Assembly: GCA_905195085.1 (NCBI GenBank)
Contig: CAJJUK010000017.1
Coordinates: forward strand, 1 to 30,510
Reading direction: 5' to 3'
Length of the DNA stretch: 30,510 nt
From: an uncultured Christensenella sp.
Lineage (GTDB): Bacteria > Bacillota > Clostridia > Christensenellales > UBA1242
The translations under genes and the position numbers were made by a program. Below the pieces are notes generated by a model. The model saw only the letters and a list, made by a program, of their open reading frames with translations, was not told the DNA's origin and searched no databases. This document shows, one piece after another, positions 1-8,300 of the stretch. The stretch's first letter is position 1, and each line of letters starts with the position of its first letter.

Positions 1-129
1 AAGAAAGCGGAAATGGCAATACTTTATTTTAGGAAACTTAAGTACATCGGCGAGAGGGTTAAGGCGAAGACCGGACGGGCGATGCAGACCATACTGTCCG
101 AAGCCCTCGGTATGGAACGCGGCACATGA
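1..129 (+). CDS. GC-rich 3' end of an unidentified reading frame (partial), or part of a structured RNA on the other strand
   Basis: Frame 1 is open from the window edge to TGA at 127-129 and encodes 42 residues ending in ILSEALGMERGT. I do not recognise the protein. Its base use is unlike every other gene here: the block is clearly richer in G+C, and codons such as GCG, CGG, ACC, CTG and CTC are common, with G+C concentrated in third positions. That pattern suits a coding tail from a GC-richer donor, or a contig-edge chimera. The alternative is a structured RNA on the minus strand, because a consensus promoter at 168-196 fires into this block and the minus-strand sequence can fold (CCATAC/GTATGG around an inner CCGA/TCGG, and GCATCG with CGATGT). 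I cannot decide between the two. Confidence 0.35.
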   Translation, partial: KKAEMAILYFRKLKYIGERVKAKTGRAMQTILSEALGMERGT

Positions 130-167
130 TATCTGTGGAATTTTTGTTCCAATAAAAAACTATGTGT

Positions 168-196
168 ATTATACAACACATTAAAGGCATTGTCAA
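168..196 (-). promoter_or_regulatory. Consensus vegetative promoter pointing left
   Basis: On the minus strand TTGACA (191-196) is followed by a 17-base spacer and TATAAT (168-173), both perfect matches to consensus. Transcription would start near 161 and run off the left edge of the window through the GC-rich block. No gene on the minus strand is visible between here and position 1, so it drives either an RNA gene or something beyond the edge. A weak inverted repeat, ATGTGT/ACACAT, surrounds the -10 box. Confidence 0.6.
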
Positions 197-222
197 TCAA
201 AAATTTGATTTTGATTAAATTT

Positions 223-405
223 TTAATCTTCTATTTCGTTTTCTATCTCAATATTTCCATGCAATCTTTCAAAATCGTTTATATATCGCTTTATGGCGAA
301 TTCTATTTCTTTGTTTTTGCTTCTTCCGTTGAATGAAGCTGTGTATTTGATTTTTTGTTGCAAAGAATTAGGAATACGCAGTGTATATCTTGGCAAATTG
401 CTCAT
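223..405 (-). CDS. Arc-like ribbon-helix-helix DNA-binding protein
   Basis: This 60-residue protein resembles the Arc/MetJ ribbon-helix-helix family. It has a short N-terminal strand (RYTLRIP) that would lie in the major groove, then two helices, with the NGRSKNKEIE stretch matching the family pattern NGRSxNxEI. Proteins of this type bind DNA as dimers and usually repress their own or a neighbouring promoter. The start is well set by an AGGAGGG ribosome site a few bases before the ATG at 405. It is transcribed away from alr, and a small dyad lies between the two genes at 458-478. Arc-like proteins are frequent in phages and plasmids, so with the GC-rich block on its left it may be a remnant of a mobile element, but no integrase or attachment site is visible. 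The target is unknown. Confidence 0.75.
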   Translation of the reverse strand: MSNLPRYTLRIPNSLQQKIKYTASFNGRSKNKEIEFAIKRYINDFERLHGNIEIENEIED

Positions 406-457
406 ATATCCCTCCTTATGTGAAATTTTACAAGAATTGAAGAAAAATTACTTAAAA

Positions 458-478
458 ATGACGTCAATAGTTCGTCAT
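458..478. promoter_or_regulatory. Inverted repeat ATGACG-9-CGTCAT, candidate operator
   Basis: ATGACG at 458-463 and CGTCAT at 473-478 are perfect inverted copies separated by nine bases. The site sits in the divergent region between the Arc-like gene and alr, which is where an autoregulating ribbon-helix-helix protein would be expected to bind. The assignment is inference from position and symmetry only. Confidence 0.35.
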
Positions 479-528
479 ATAGCATTATTTTTCGACATAA
501 AACATCAAGTGTGTTTAGGGGGGATATT

Positions 529-556
529 TTCACAATTATTACCAAAAATTTATATA
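529..556 (+). promoter_or_regulatory. Possible alr promoter, nearly leaderless
   Basis: TTCACA (529-534), a 16-base spacer and TATATA (551-556) stand directly before alr, whose ATG is at 564. There is no Shine-Dalgarno sequence within reach of that ATG; the run of G at 518-523 is about 40 bases away. If this is the promoter the transcript begins at or within a base or two of the start codon. The boxes are only moderate matches. Confidence 0.4.
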
Positions 557-563
557 TCATATT

Positions 564-1562
564 ATGAAAAACATTAAATTGCTAAGCAGGGAAAATTTGC
601 TTCATAATTTGAGTTGTTTTAAATCAAAAAAGATTTGTGCGATGGTCAAGTCAAATGCTTATGGGCATGGACTGAGAGAGATTGTCAAGTTGATTGAAAA
701 TGATGTTGACTATTTTGGTGTCGCACATATTGAAGAAGGAGTGGAAGTCAGGAAGATTAGTGACAAGCCTATTTTGGTTTGTTCCAAAATTTCTGATTTT
801 AAGAAATGCAAAAAACACAATCTTGAAGTGATGGTTGAAGATGAAGTTGACATTCAAAATTGTTTGAACTATGGGCTTAAAGATGATATGCACTTGAAAA
901 TCAACTGTGGCATGAACAGATTCGGTGTTGGAAATGTTTTGTATATGGGGATTTTGAACGATTTGTTGGAAGAAAAACAAATCAATTTGAGGTCTATCTA
1001 CACTCATTTTCACTGTTTGGAAGACAAAAAACAGACACTTCATGACTATAAGAAATTTCAAATGTTAAGAGCAGAAATTTTGCAAAATACAACGATTTGC
1101 TTTGGTGGCAGTGGAATTGTCAATTATCCTTTTGAATTTGATATGGTGCGTTTGGGGATTGGACTTTATGGGTATGGACAAAAAGATCTGAAACCAGTTA
1201 TGCAAATTTCATCATACGTAAGCAAAATTTTTTATGCAAAAGGTGGAGAATACATCGGCTATGGAAAGAAATATAAAGTAAGAAATGGTGGCTATTTTGC
1301 CATCGTTCCTGTTGGTTATGGCGATGGCTTAAGAAGAAACTTAAGTGGAGATTTCAAGGTTTTGATAAACGAAAAACCATACAGAAGTGTTGCAAACATT
1401 TGCATGGACGCATTTTTTGTGAAAGTTGATGAAAGTGTCAAAGTCGGAGATAAGGTTGTTTGTATGTTTGATGCAGATTATATGGCAAAAAAGATTGACA
1501 CAATTCCGTATGAAATTTTGACTGGATTTTCAAACTTCAGGGGTAATACTTTGATTTTGTGA
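564..1562 (+). CDS. alr: Alanine racemase
   Basis: This is a PLP-dependent fold-type III alanine racemase that interconverts L- and D-alanine for peptidoglycan in the cytoplasm. The PLP lysine is K29 in AMVKSNAYGHG, the family signature. The carbamylated-lysine and PLP-phenolate arginine segment is seen as LKINCGMNRFGVG, the catalytic tyrosine lies in YIGYGKKYKV, followed by PVGYGDGLRR, and NICMDAFFV marks the C-terminal barrel. At 332 residues it is shorter than the usual 370-390, mainly through a very short N-terminus (the PLP lysine is normally near residue 40). No better upstream start exists, and the ATG lacks a ribosome site, consistent with a leaderless message. It precedes rsmD by 54 bases. 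Function is confident; whether it is the only racemase cannot be seen. Confidence 0.93.
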   Translation: MKNIKLLSRENLLHNLSCFKSKKICAMVKSNAYGHGLREIVKLIENDVDYFGVAHIEEGVEVRKISDKPILVCSKISDFKKCKKHNLEVMVEDEVDIQNCLNYGLKDDMHLKINCGMNRFGVGNVLYMGILNDLLEEKQINLRSIYTHFHCLEDKKQTLHDYKKFQMLRAEILQNTTICFGGSGIVNYPFEFDMVRLGIGLYGYGQKDLKPVMQISSYVSKIFYAKGGEYIGYGKKYKVRNGGYFAIVPVGYGDGLRRNLSGDFKVLINEKPYRSVANICMDAFFVKVDESVKVGDKVVCMFDADYMAKKIDTIPYEILTGFSNFRGNTLIL

Positions 1563-1580
1563 TGAATATTTTTGTTTTTC

Positions 1581-1610
1581 TTGCAAAATCATTTTGCAAA
1601 ATGCTATCAT
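1581..1610 (+). promoter_or_regulatory. rsmD promoter with -10 six bases from the ATG
   Basis: TTGCAA (1581-1586), an 18-base spacer, then TATCAT (1605-1610) and exactly six bases before the rsmD ATG at 1617. No Shine-Dalgarno motif is present. A 15-base dyad, GCAAAAT-C-ATTTTGC (1583-1597), overlaps the -35 box and could be an operator. Confidence 0.55.
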
Positions 1611-1616
1611 ATCTCC

Positions 1617-2141
1617 ATGAGAATTGATTCTGGAAAATTTAAGGGAAGAAGACTTATTGAAAACAAATATGACCATATCAGGCCTACCACAGACAAGGTT
1701 AGGCAGGCTCTTTTTGTCAAACTCCAATTTTTTCTTCCAGGCAAAAGTGTTTTGGATTTGTTTTGTGGAACTGGTGCAATGGGTATCGAGGCGTTGAGTC
1801 GTGGGGCAGAGAAGGTTGTTTTTGTTGACAAAGATGTTCGCAGTGTTGACATGACCAAGAAAAATTTGAAAACAATGGGCGTTGATACCAAGGTTTTTAA
1901 GTGTGATGCCATGATTTTTCTTGATAAATGTGAGGAAAAGTTTGATTTGATCATTCTTGATCCACCATACAAAAGTGGTCTTTATGAAAAAGTTTTGGCA
2001 AAGATTTATGAAAAGAGTTTGTTGGCAGAAGATGGAATCATTGTTTGTGAACATGACAGCCGTGACACTTTTGACTATGGAAACTTTGAAGTCTTTGATG
2101 AGAAAAAATATGGAAACATCACATTGACATATCTGAGATAA
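1617..2141 (+). CDS. rsmD: 16S rRNA (guanine966-N2)-methyltransferase RsmD
   Basis: The 174-residue protein is a class I SAM-dependent methyltransferase that modifies G966 of 16S rRNA during 30S assembly. It begins MRIDSGKFKGRRL, typical of the family, contains the RPTTDKVRQALF segment, the SAM-binding motif VLDLFCGTGAMGIEALSRGA, and the catalytic tetrapeptide DPPY in LIILDPPYKSG. Length matches the family (about 180-190). The frame is open further upstream to 1572, but that extension has no family similarity and the promoter at 1581-1610 places transcription start at the ATG at 1617, so I use that start. It follows alr in the same direction and is closed by a perfect hairpin terminator at 2160. 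Confidence 0.93.
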   Translation: MRIDSGKFKGRRLIENKYDHIRPTTDKVRQALFVKLQFFLPGKSVLDLFCGTGAMGIEALSRGAEKVVFVDKDVRSVDMTKKNLKTMGVDTKVFKCDAMIFLDKCEEKFDLIILDPPYKSGLYEKVLAKIYEKSLLAEDGIIVCEHDSRDTFDYGNFEVFDEKKYGNITLTYLR

Positions 2142-2159
2142 TTGAAAATATAAAATGTA

Positions 2160-2187
2160 GATAGCAAAATTTTGCTATCTTTTTTTT
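2160..2187 (+). terminator. Rho-independent terminator after rsmD
   Basis: GATAGCAAAATTTTGCTATC is a perfect 20-base palindrome at 2160-2179 followed directly by eight T. It separates rsmD from glmS. Confidence 0.85.
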
Positions 2188-2215
2188 CACTGTAATTCTC
2201 CCAAAAACATATAAG
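2186..2215 (+). promoter_or_regulatory. Probable glmS promoter
   Basis: TTCACT (2186-2191), an 18-base spacer and TATAAG (2210-2215) precede glmS; the leader is about 35 bases and ends in the ribosome site TTAGGAG (2244-2250). The leader is too short to hold a glmS ribozyme. The spacer contains TCTCC, complementary to the GGAGA of the ribosome site. Confidence 0.45.
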
Positions 2216-2255
2216 ATATTGGCACGATTTAGTGCTTTTATTTTTAGGAGATGTT

Positions 2256-4007
2256 ATGTGTGGAATTTGCAGTGCAATTGGGAATTTTAATGAAGTTTTT
2301 AACGTCATTGATGGGCTTAAGAAATTGGAATATAGGGGATATGATTCCAGCGGGATTGCTTATAAACAAAACAACAATTTGGAAGTTGTCAAAAGTGTTG
2401 GGCCGATTGCAAACTTGGAGAAAAAGATTGGAAAAAATTTGAACTCAAAGATTGTGATTGGGCACACAAGATGGGCAACGCATGGAAAAGTCAGCGAAGA
2501 AAATGCTCACCCTCATCTGTCATCAAATGGGGAGTTTGCCTTGGTTCATAACGGAATCATTGAGAATTATGAAGATCTGAAAAAGATTTTTTTGAGTGAT
2601 GTTTGTTTAAATTCGCAGACAGACACAGAAGTTTTTGTCAATCTGATTTCCAAGCAAAAAGGGGCGGTGATAAACAAATTGATTGAAGCTTGCGATTTGG
2701 TCAAGGGAAGTTTTGCGGTTGCTATGCTTGAGAAAAACAGCAACAAAATTTTTCTTGCCAAAAGAAAAAGTCCGCTTATGGTTGCTCAAAATGAAAACGG
2801 TTGCATGGCGGCAAGTGATCTGTCGGTGTTTGTGGGAAAGTTTGAAAAATGTTACATAATGGAAGATGATGAGTTTGCAGTTATGAGTGCAAAAAACATT
2901 GTCTTTTATGATAAAAGTGGCAAAAAAATCAAAAAAAATGCTGTTTTGATTAATAATTTTGATTTTTGCGATGAAAATCTCAATGAAGAATATTTCATGC
3001 TTAAAGAAATCAAAGAACAGTCCGTTGTGTTAAAGCGAACATATTTTAAGTATTTTTCAGAAAACACTTTTTCAGAAACGGAAATTTCAAAATTAAAAAA
3101 ATACAAAAGTTTTCATTTCATAGCCTGTGGAACCGCTTATCACAGCGGGCTTATGGGAGCAAGGTACATTCAACAATTTTGCAATAAAGAGTGCAAAGTT
3201 TCCATTGCTAGTGAATTTCGATATGATAACAATGTCTTAAACAAAAATTGTCTTTATGTGTTTGTCAGTCAAAGTGGAGAAACGGCTGACACGATTGCTT
3301 GTGCAAATTTGATCAAAGAAAAGGGTTTTGATGTTATGTGTGTAACCAATGTGCCTTATTGTTCTTTAAACAAATTGGCAGACATCATCTTGCCAACTTT
3401 TGCAGGACGAGAAGTTGCAGTTGCTTCAACAAAGGCATATGTTGCACAGGTTTTCACTTTATTGATTTTTGCAATAAAACTATCCGGAAATTTGGAGTTG
3501 CAGGAGAGTCTGAAAAAATTTGTGCTGTCATTTGATATCTTGCAATTAGATGACACTCTTTTGAAATTCCTTTACCAATTTAAAAACATTTTTTACATTG
3601 GCAGAGAGCAAGATTATGTTGCAAGTCTTGAAGGTGCTCTCAAAATGAAGGAGATTGCATACATAAATTGCATTGGTTTGGCTGGTGGAGAATTGAAACA
3701 CGGAACTTTGGCGCTTGTTGATGAAAATTCTCTTGTGATTGCCATTTCGACGCAAGAGAAGTTGAAAGAAAAAATGGAAAGCAACATTCAGGAGGTCAAA
3801 GCAAGGGGAGGGAAAATTTTGCTTGTGTCAAACTTTGAACATTCTGTTGAAGTTGACTATTTTTTGCAACTTCCGGAGTTTGAAGAGTTCTTGATGCCGA
3901 TTGTCAGCATAACCGCTTTGCAACTTATGGCATTTCATTATGCGGTGAAACTTGGCTACAATCCAGATAAGCCAAGAAATTTGGCAAAATCTGTGACAGT
4001 GGAATGA
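2256..4007 (+). CDS. glmS: Glutamine-fructose-6-phosphate aminotransferase (isomerizing)
   Basis: GlmS makes glucosamine-6-phosphate from fructose-6-phosphate and glutamine, the entry step to UDP-GlcNAc for the cell wall. The start at 2256 gives MCGICSAIG, placing the glutaminase nucleophile Cys directly after the initiator Met, which is processed in this N-terminal-nucleophile family; the upstream in-frame start at 2232 would block this. The glutaminase domain shows YRGYDSSGIA, GHTRWATHG and HNGIIENY. Two SIS sugar-isomerase domains follow, with CGTAYHSG, SQSGETADT and AGREVAVASTKAY in the first, EGALKMKEIAYI and GELKHGTLALV in the second, and the C-terminal KPRNLAKSVTVE loop. At 583 residues it is slightly short of the usual 600-610. 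It overlaps the next gene by ATGA, so the two are co-translated. Feedback control by a glmS ribozyme is not visible. Confidence 0.96.
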   Translation: MCGICSAIGNFNEVFNVIDGLKKLEYRGYDSSGIAYKQNNNLEVVKSVGPIANLEKKIGKNLNSKIVIGHTRWATHGKVSEENAHPHLSSNGEFALVHNGIIENYEDLKKIFLSDVCLNSQTDTEVFVNLISKQKGAVINKLIEACDLVKGSFAVAMLEKNSNKIFLAKRKSPLMVAQNENGCMAASDLSVFVGKFEKCYIMEDDEFAVMSAKNIVFYDKSGKKIKKNAVLINNFDFCDENLNEEYFMLKEIKEQSVVLKRTYFKYFSENTFSETEISKLKKYKSFHFIACGTAYHSGLMGARYIQQFCNKECKVSIASEFRYDNNVLNKNCLYVFVSQSGETADTIACANLIKEKGFDVMCVTNVPYCSLNKLADIILPTFAGREVAVASTKAYVAQVFTLLIFAIKLSGNLELQESLKKFVLSFDILQLDDTLLKFLYQFKNIFYIGREQDYVASLEGALKMKEIAYINCIGLAGGELKHGTLALVDENSLVIAISTQEKLKEKMESNIQEVKARGGKILLVSNFEHSVEVDYFLQLPEFEEFLMPIVSITALQLMAFHYAVKLGYNPDKPRNLAKSVTVE

Positions 4008-4492
4008 TTGACAATATGCGAGATTACGACAGAATAGGTGCAGTGCACTATGCTCAAAGTTGGGCTTTGTCACGCAATCCAAACTATTTTGATTTCAGTG
4101 ATTTTGGTGGGGATTGCACGAACTTTATCTCTCAGTGTCTTATTGCCGGTGGTGGAGTGATGTATTATGACAAAATCAAAGGTTGGTTCTACGAAAATTC
4201 GTATAATCGATCAGCAAGCTGGAGTTCCGTTTTCTATTTTGAAAATTTCATATTAAACAACATGACAAAAGGTCCTGTGGGGCATATTGAAAATGTTTAT
4301 AATTTGGAGATTGGTGATTTGATTCAACTACGCCAAGGGTTGAAAGATTTTAATCACACTGTCATCATTTCCAAAATTGAAAATGGAGAAATTTATGTTT
4401 GTGCACATTCTGACGACTCTTTGAATCGCAAATTGAATGATTATTATTTCTTGGAATTACAAGGAATAAAAATTGAGGGCATTTTGATTTAA
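4004..4492 (+). CDS. Putative amidase-domain (Amidase_6 / DUF-type) protein
   Basis: The 162-residue protein matches the family called putative amidase domain (amidase_6, a papain/NlpC-like fold common in Clostridia and Bacilli). Seen here are YDRIGAVHYAQSWALSRNP, the nucleophile motif GGDCTNFISQCL, the SASW segment, and a late NHTVIIS segment carrying the probable catalytic His. There is no signal peptide or membrane segment, so if active it is cytoplasmic or released by another route; many homologues carry a leader and act on envelope or spore components. Its ATG overlaps the glmS stop (ATGA), with no separate ribosome site, implying coupling to glmS. A second possible start is the Met at 4016. 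The domain assignment is good; the substrate is unknown. Confidence 0.8.
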   Translation: MIDNMRDYDRIGAVHYAQSWALSRNPNYFDFSDFGGDCTNFISQCLIAGGGVMYYDKIKGWFYENSYNRSASWSSVFYFENFILNNMTKGPVGHIENVYNLEIGDLIQLRQGLKDFNHTVIISKIENGEIYVCAHSDDSLNRKLNDYYFLELQGIKIEGILI

Positions 4493-4528
4493 AATTTTAG
4501 GAAAAAACATAAGTTAGTTTTCAGAAAT

Positions 4529-4556
4529 AAAAAAACACCATTTTTGGTGTTTTTTG
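4529..4556. terminator. Bidirectional terminator between converging genes
   Basis: AAAAACACCA, a TTTT loop and TGGTGTTTTTT form a hairpin flanked by A and T tracts on both sides, so it can stop transcription from the glmS side and from the phosphodiesterase gene. Confidence 0.85.
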
Positions 4557-4571
4557 TTGTGTTGATTTTTA

Positions 4572-5300
4572 TTAAATTTCAGGGTCAAATTTTTCGAATA
4601 TGATGTTGTCGCAATATTTGACAACTTTAAGATATTCTTCTTTGCTTCTGACCGTCCAGGCAAGAAGAGGGAGGGTTTTATATTTTCTCACAAATCTGTT
4701 TGGAAGGGCGGAGGCTTCGTAGGATATGAAATCTGGTTGGCTTACTTTTTTGTTGAATCTCATTTTTTTAAGCAAAAGTCTTTTTATCCAAGACAAATTA
4801 CTTTTTTTGAAAGTGCCTGAAAGTTGACCTCTCAAAATTTGAGGAGCGTGCTTTTTGAAATACCCAAGAGAAAAAGGATTGAAAGATTGAACAGCGTAAT
4901 CTCCTTCATAGTCTTTTAACAAATCAATGACGCTTTGTTCCAATTGACCAACTTTGTATTGATTTTTGATTTCAATCAAAATTGGGACTTTTCCGTCTAC
5001 GAGTTTGAGAACTTCTGCAAAAGTAGGTATGCTCTCTTTTGTGCCTTTGAGTTTGAGAACTTTCAAATCTTCTTTGTTGAGATATTTGATGTATCCGTCA
5101 TTCCCAGTCATTCTTGACAAAGAGTCGTCATGAAAAACTGCAACTGTGCCGTCTGCCAAAAGTTGAACATCAAGTTCAATGGCATAGCCTTTTTCTACTG
5201 CTTTTGAAAAAGCAGCCAAAGAATTTTCTGGAATGTTTTTATCGTGATAACCTCTATGGGCGATAGGGGTTTCAACCAACCAACTTTTAAATAAATCCAT
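4572..5300 (-). CDS. Glycerophosphodiester phosphodiesterase family protein
   Basis: The 242-residue protein belongs to the GDPD (TIM-barrel) family, which hydrolyses glycerophosphodiesters to glycerol-3-phosphate and an alcohol. The metal and catalytic motifs are intact: AHRGYHDKNIPENS with the catalytic HRG and PEN, IELDVQLLADGTVAVFHDD with E-x-D and the second catalytic His, then IPTFAEVL, VPILIEIKN (Lys/Glu strand) and a late LLAWTVRS (the Trp-containing strand 8). No signal peptide or transmembrane helix is present, so it is probably cytoplasmic and may recycle lipid headgroups. It has its own promoter at 5335-5363 and a weak AAAGG ribosome site. It lies downstream of the oxidoreductase gene on the same strand with a 70-base gap but is probably an independent unit. 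Confidence 0.9.
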   Translation of the reverse strand: MDLFKSWLVETPIAHRGYHDKNIPENSLAAFSKAVEKGYAIELDVQLLADGTVAVFHDDSLSRMTGNDGYIKYLNKEDLKVLKLKGTKESIPTFAEVLKLVDGKVPILIEIKNQYKVGQLEQSVIDLLKDYEGDYAVQSFNPFSLGYFKKHAPQILRGQLSGTFKKSNLSWIKRLLLKKMRFNKKVSQPDFISYEASALPNRFVRKYKTLPLLAWTVRSKEEYLKVVKYCDNIIFEKFDPEI

Positions 5301-5334
5301 ATTTTTAACCTTTTTAGTTTTGTTTTATTTAGTT

Positions 5335-5363
5335 ATTTTAAAATATTTATATTCTTTTGTCAA
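5335..5363 (-). promoter_or_regulatory. Promoter of the phosphodiesterase gene
   Basis: Reading the minus strand, TTGACA (5358-5363), 17 bases, TAAAAT (5335-5340). It occupies the short gap behind the oxidoreductase stop codon at 5371; no hairpin terminator for that gene is visible in the same gap. Confidence 0.65.
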
Positions 5364-5370
5364 ATTTATT

Positions 5371-8300
5371 TTACGCATTTTGATTGTCTTTTATGAATTT
5401 CTTGATTGTCTCAAGTCTTTCTTTTGCGTCTTCTTTGCTTTCGGAAAGCAGTTTTTCTGCTTCTTCGCCTTTGAGTTCTTTGATTGCACTGAAACGACTT
5501 TCTCCGTTTAAATATTCTTCATATTTGTCAAAGTCGCTGTTGCTGTCGATTGACAGGTCGTTTGTTCTTGGGTTATATCTAAGCAGTGACCAATAACCAC
5601 ACTCAACAGCTTTTCTCATCTCGGTTGTCGTTTGTGACATATCAAATCCATGGTTGACACAAGGAGCATAGGCGACAATCAAACTTGGTCCATCAAATTG
5701 TTCTGCTTCTTTGAATGCTTTGATGCACTGATTCATGTTTGCACCAAGGCTGACTTGTGCAACATAGCAATTTTTTGAAGCAATTGCAAGTGCAACCAAA
5801 TCTTTCTTCTTTGTCTGTTTTCCAGAATTTGCAAATTTGACCATTGCGCCTCTTGGAGTTGCTTTTGATGCTTGTCCACCGGTGTTGGAATACACTTCTG
5901 TGTCCAGAACCAAAATGTTGACATTTTCTTTGCTGTTCAAAACATGGTCAAGTCCACCATAACCAATGTCATAAGCCCAGCCATCGCCACCGATAATCCA
6001 AATACTTTGTTTTTCTTTTGCACCATATTTGCTTCCGAGTTTGATGCCAAGGCCAAATTCTGCGTTGTCTTCAAAAAGTGAGTTTGCCCATGCTGGACCT
6101 TTTCCTTCGTCATCTTTCAAATATGGACAAGATGGATATGAGCCGCCATAGATGCTTGAGCAACCAGTTGCGTTTGCAATCACCATTTCCTTTCCAAATA
6201 GAGTTGTTGCTAGTTTGATGTAAGGCGTTTCACCACAGCCACCACACGCACCAGAGAAACCAAAATAGCAATCTTTGAATTGCAAACCTTTTGGCATATC
6301 TGTTGAGAATGGGGTTTCTTTTTCTGACTTAATTTTTTTCAAAGTTTCATAGTTTTTCTTTTCTTTGTCAAGACTTTCATGTGCCATTTTCATGACAAGA
6401 GCTTTCTCTTTTGCAGGACAAACATTTGCACAAACGCCACAGCCAGTGCAATCTTCTGGACTGACTTGCAGGCGGTAATAATATCCATTCATTCCGAACG
6501 CATTTGCAAATTCAATTTCTTCTGGAGTTTCGCCTTTAACAAGAACTGGGCGAATGGCATTATGTGGGCAGGAGATAACACATTGTCCGCATTGAATGCA
6601 GTTTTTTGGAAGCCAAGTTGGAAGATGTGCGGCGATGCCCCTTTTCTCAAATTCTGCAGTTCCACTAGGAATTATTCCCGACTTGTCAAAGACTGAAACA
6701 GGGAGATTGTCTCCTTCAAGTTTTTCAATTGGTTTCATGATCTTTTGATAGAATTCGTCAGGAATATTTTTCTCAGTGAACGTAATACCTTTGAAAGTGA
6801 ATTTGCTTATGTTGACTTTTTCAATTCCATTTTCTGTAAGTTCAACCGCTTTCAAATTCTTTTCAACAACTTTTTGACCCTTTTTAGAGAAGGTCTTTTT
6901 GATGTATTTTTGAATCTGCATTTTTGCATCTTCAAATGGTATTATTCCAGATGTTTTGAAAAGTGCAGTTTGCATAACCATGTTAATTTTGTTTCCAAGT
7001 CCAACGCTTTCGGCAATCTTTTGGGCATTAATGACAAAGAGTGTTGCTTTTTTCTCTTGCAAGATTTTTTTGTATATATCAGGCAAAACTTTGTCAACTT
7101 CATCAGCGCCAAAGACAGTGTTGATGAGAACTTTGCCTTTTTCTTTCAAACCTTCAAGACAGTTGTATTTATGCACAAATGAGAAATTGTTGATTGTGAT
7201 TATGTCGGCGTTTTGAACAAGATAGGTGCTTTTGATTGGTTTGTCGCTCACTCTGACATGGGAGCGTGTCAAACTTCCACTCTTTTTGCTGTCATATTCA
7301 AAATAGCCCTGAACAAATTTGTCGAGTTCATCTCCCAAAATTTTGATTGTGCTTTTGCTTGCGGAAACTGTTCCGTCAGAGCCAAGTCCAAAGAATTTCA
7401 TTTGGAATGTTTTGATTTTTGAGTGATAGGTTTCGAGTGGAAGTGAAGAATTTGAAACATCGTCAATTATGCCAACTGTGAAATTATCTTTCATAGTTTC
7501 AAAGTTTTTGATGACCGCCTTCACCATTGCTGGAGTAAATTCTTTTCCTCCAAGACCATATCTTCCACCAATGATTTTGATATTTGGTCTGTTTTTGAGT
7601 GCCGTGACAACATCAAGATAAAGTGGCTCTCTTGCACCACATTCTTTTGTTCTGTCAAGAACAATGACTTTTTCCACAGTTTCTGGAAGAGTTTTTGAAA
7701 ATTTTTCGTAGTCGAATGGGCGATAAAGATGAACATCAACAAGAGCAACATCTTTTGAAAGTTCTTTGTCACTTTCCAAAACTTCTTCAATTGTTTCGCA
7801 AGATGAGCCCATGCTTATGATGACATTTTTAGGCTTTTTTGTGCCAATAAGGTCAAAAGGTGAATATTTGCGACCAGTGAGAGTGGCAAATTGTTTCAAA
7901 ATTTCTTTCAGTGTTTTGTATACATTCACATAGGCAGGGGAAGACAATTCTCTATTTTGGAAGAACACGTCTGGATTTTGTGCTGTGCCTTTTTGATATG
8001 GGGCGTCAGGGGTCATTCTGCTTGCTTTAAATTTTTTGATTTCTTCTTCAGGGAGCATAGCCTTGATGACTTCATCACTTACTGCATCAATTTTTTGAAT
8101 TTCATGTGATGTTCTGAAACCGTCAAAGAAATGAATGACAGGAAGAGATGTCTTGTATGCCAAAATGTGTGCAATGAGTGCAAAATCATGTGCCTGTTGA
8201 ACTGATGCTGAAGAGAGAAGTATGCAACCAGTTTGTCTTGTTGCCATGACATCGCTGTGGTCGCCAAAAATTGAAAGGGCATGAGTTGCCAGTGTCCTTG

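Noticed and set aside
139..154. GGAATTTTTGTTCC hairpin after the first frame
   Set aside because: It has a short stem and no T tract behind it on the plus strand, so I do not call it a terminator.
293..577. Open frame on the plus strand covering the Arc-like gene
   Set aside because: It is the complement of a real minus-strand gene with a strong ribosome site, and its own start has none.
2232..2255. Longer N-terminus for GlmS
   Set aside because: The catalytic Cys must follow the initiator Met; the ATG at 2256 gives this.
2216..2255. glmS ribozyme
   Set aside because: The leader is too short and shows no ribozyme core.
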